In this document: in pieces, positions 62,048-64,000 of the stretch | Layout of the letters: every line of letters begins with the position of its first letter | Numbering within the stretch: position 1 is the stretch's first letter | NCBI GenBank assembly: GCA_963575645.1 | Contig: OY754464.1 | Location: forward strand, 81,752,948 to 81,816,947 | Length of the DNA: 64,000 bases | Direction: 5' to 3' | Source: Xanthostigma xanthostigma | Taxonomy: Eukaryota > Arthropoda > Insecta > Raphidioptera > Raphidiidae | Notes under the pieces: generated by a model | Databases searched by the model: none | Told to the model about the DNA's origin: nothing | What the model saw: the letters and a program-made list of their open reading frames with translations, nothing else | Translations under genes and position numbers: made by a program

Positions 62048-62470
62048 ACATCATAAATAAAATTATCGACTAATTTTTTCAGACTGTATATTGACAAAAA
62101 ATTATAAAATTATAATTCAATAGATGACGTTTCGGGCCGGATTTCAAGCTTCTTCAGAAATAATCTAAAAAATATAAAAATGAATTAGTATCTACTTATT
62201 TTCAAATAGAATTATCATTGAATTTTTTATTTTTGAAATATTAATGAAAAATTAACAAACAATTTTTAATAATAATAAGTTATTAAAAATTGGTTGTTGT
62301 TAATGTATCATTAATATTTCAAAAATAAAAAATTCAATGATAATTCTATTTGAAAATAAGTAGATACTAATTCATTTTTATATTATTTCTGAAGAAGATC
62401 CTGAATTATTAAATTATAATTTTTTGTCAATATACAGTCTGAAAAAAATGGTCGATAATTTTATTTATTT
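62048..62470. mobile_element. Penelope-like foldback, two arms of about 200 bp
   Basis: AATAAAATTATCGACTAATT, CAGACTGTATATTGACAAAA and AGTATCTACTTATTTTCAAA at the left are mirrored at the right. The left arm carries a hammerhead-like core on the minus strand (CTGAAGA 62157-62151, GAAACGTC 62133-62126). In the right arm the CTGAAGA half remains (62389) but the GAAAC half is lost. The tail TTCTATTCAGACGTTAATCA follows, as in 38020-38217. Confidence 0.75.
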
Positions 62471-62836
62471 GAAGGGTTCTATTCAGACGTTAATCAAAGA
62501 TTTGTTTAACATTTTTCGTATACTCGTATGCTTTAACAAAATAATTTTGTTGGCGTTGTTTTTGTGGGCGTTTAAATTTCAGAGGTATTATAAAACAATT
62601 CGTCTTATAACGAGAAAAGTTAATATAAACTTTAGTTTACAAATACTTTGTAACCAAACTTGAAAGATTTGAAATTCTAATAAATTTGCTTGCTTCTGAA
62701 CACATAATATTATACAAGGTGCCGAAATTGATATTACCAAATTTTGAAACAAACTGTTAACACTTTTAATGAAAAATTCGTACAAGATTCTAAAATTGGA
62801 CACGTTCACTATACGACAAAACGTTTCACAATGTTA

Positions 62837-63126
62837 ATGTAACGAGACGTCACTGGAGGCGGCGGCAGATATTGTTGTCGAATGGACAACAATGCGCGCG
62901 TTGTTACACTCATTGTTATCGGAAGAAGTTCTACGATGTGGCTCAAGAATTTATATAAACAGCGCTAGCGTGGAAGGCAACGCAGTCAGTGTCAGTGGCA
63001 ATAAACAGTGCGCGATATAAAATAAATAAGTGTTCTAAATAAATATAGAGATAAATAGACACATCTGTGATATAAATATTCTGTGTACATAGTAGTTTAG
63101 TGTTACTATTAGTGTATTAGCCATAA
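62837..63126 (+). promoter_or_regulatory. LTR-like sequence with TATA box
   Basis: Starts near TGTAACGAGACGTCACTGG, contains TATATAAACAGCGCTAGCG about 110 bp in, then GCAGTCAGTGTCAGTGGC (initiator-like CAGT) and AATAAA-type words. It ends TAAGATTCTTACA, after which CTATTGGCGTCGGTCGGA could serve as a primer-binding site. That fits a Ty3/gypsy-type LTR, but there is no second LTR, gag or pol here. Confidence 0.4.
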
Positions 63127-63680
63127 GATTCTTACACTATTGGCGTCGGTCGGATGGCGAGACCTAGGACTCGGACCAAAATTTTAAAGTTTCATAGCTT
63201 TCTGAACATTTTGGCGCTAATTTTGAAAATAGCACAATAACTCTTGATAGACTTAATCGATTTAAACGAAATTTGGTTCACATGTTGAAATCCACCACCG
63301 CACAAAGCCTATTTGAAATGGACTTAATCGGGCCACTTAAAGGGTGGGTTTTAGGGGTTGAAAAATTGGTTTGAGCCCAAAATTGAAATTTAACGCGTTA
63401 GTAAAGATAAAAATGTACTGCCAAAATTTTGTTAAAATGGCCCAACAGAACCTAACTTTAAAATTTTATGAAAATGCTATTATTTTAGTCTATACACTGA
63501 AAAGTGTATTTAATTGGATGCAAACGTTGGATTGATAATAATATTGAAATTAAGAAAAATAAAATTATTTAAGGGTTGTATTAAGGGGAGTTTTTTTAAT
63601 TTTGTCCAAAAAAAACACTTAAGTACACGTAATAAAGCCACACTGCCTGTATTGTCGGCAGGGTTTGGCACTTCAGCGCG
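63127..63680 (+). repeat. Leader-like repeat, relative of 32165-32665
   Basis: Follows the LTR-like stretch: ATTGGCGTCGGTCGGATGGC, GAGACCTAGG, CACATGTTGAAAT, AAAGCCTATTTGAAATGG and GGGTGGGTTTTAGGGGTTG, ending TATTGTCGGCAGGGTTTGGC. Conserved blocks are in the same order as in the inverted copy. No ORF is conserved. Confidence 0.55.
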
Positions 63681-64000
63681 AGTTTTTCTTGTTTTAGAAT
63701 TCGTTTGTTTTTCGTTATTTATTTTATTATCTCATTTTTCACTATTATTAGAGAAGTACTTTTTAGTTTGTTTTTGTAAACGTTTTTTTTTAACCATCAA
63801 CAAAGAACAGTTTTGTTACAATAATATAGGTAATAGCCACATGCGACCAGCTGCAGACCGCGGTTTGTAGTGCTATGTTTTTTATTACGTCTTTTATGAT
63901 GAGAATAAAACAAGTAATAATATTTCATCCTTTTGTTTTATTTCACACTGCTGACATCTGTACTTGAAACAGGACCAACAGGAATGATGGTCCCACTCAC
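63681..64000. other. AT-rich end of window, nothing assigned
   Basis: The 118-codon frame ending at 63870 starts in the leader-like repeat and has no recognisable domain. It is not called a gene. Confidence 0.35.

Noticed and set aside
63514..63870. 118-codon ORF as a gene
   Set aside because: Starts inside the leader-like repeat, composition follows the AT-rich background, and it has no motif.

Overview
The window looks like intergenic or intronic DNA from an insect, most likely a moth or butterfly. It is AT-rich, carries almost no host coding sequence, and is packed with transposable elements. The lepidopteran signal comes from repeats I recognise as characteristic of that order. These are the element that starts near GGCCAAGTGCGAGT and ends GTGATCCTATAAGGGTTCC (copies near 22.5, 37.5, 44.7 and 45.2 kb), Helitron-like elements with TCTATA starts and CTAG|T ends, and a tail reading GAAGTCGGTTAAAAA. 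This assignment rests on recall, not on a search.

Layout. 0-10 kb: a tRNA-derived SINE, a hAT MITE with an 8-bp target duplication, a pogo/Tigger remnant, a hAT transposase remnant, tandem repeats and two foldback families. 10-21 kb: more copies of the same families, an IS630/Tc1-type deletion derivative with the end of its transposase, a hairpin-ended element with a tRNA-like module, and a run of four adjacent inverted-repeat elements at 19.2-20.0 kb. 20-29 kb: one Helitron-like element inserted in another, a GGCCAAG element with an insertion, a 2.1-kb composite built round a 155-bp tandem array, and a short immunoglobulin-like coding fragment. 29-42 kb: two hAT elements with clean duplications (one containing a second tRNA-bearing hairpin element), a Penelope-like insertion with a 13-bp duplication, and a hAT copy inside a Helitron. 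42-50 kb: a 0.9-kb and a 2.26-kb giant palindrome, then a THAP-like fragment. 51-55 kb: the only long coding region, a CR1/Jockey-group non-LTR retrotransposon on the minus strand whose ORF2 (975 codons, endonuclease plus reverse transcriptase) is open throughout. 55-64 kb: foldbacks, a pogo-type MITE, an LTR-like stretch and repeat fragments.

The genes do not form a pathway. The coding content is transposon machinery: one apparently complete ORF2, its damaged ORF1, and decayed ends of pogo, hAT and IS630/Tc1 transposases. Possible host coding is limited to the Ig-like and THAP-like fragments and a few unrecognised small ORFs. The most unusual content is structural. At least a dozen long inverted repeats are present, including a doubly nested palindrome family that shares an ACTAAAAAGT motif, and several loci with a hammerhead-ribozyme-like core (CTGAAGA, variable stem, GAAACGT). 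All element boundaries were read by eye and most are good to a few bases or tens of bases.
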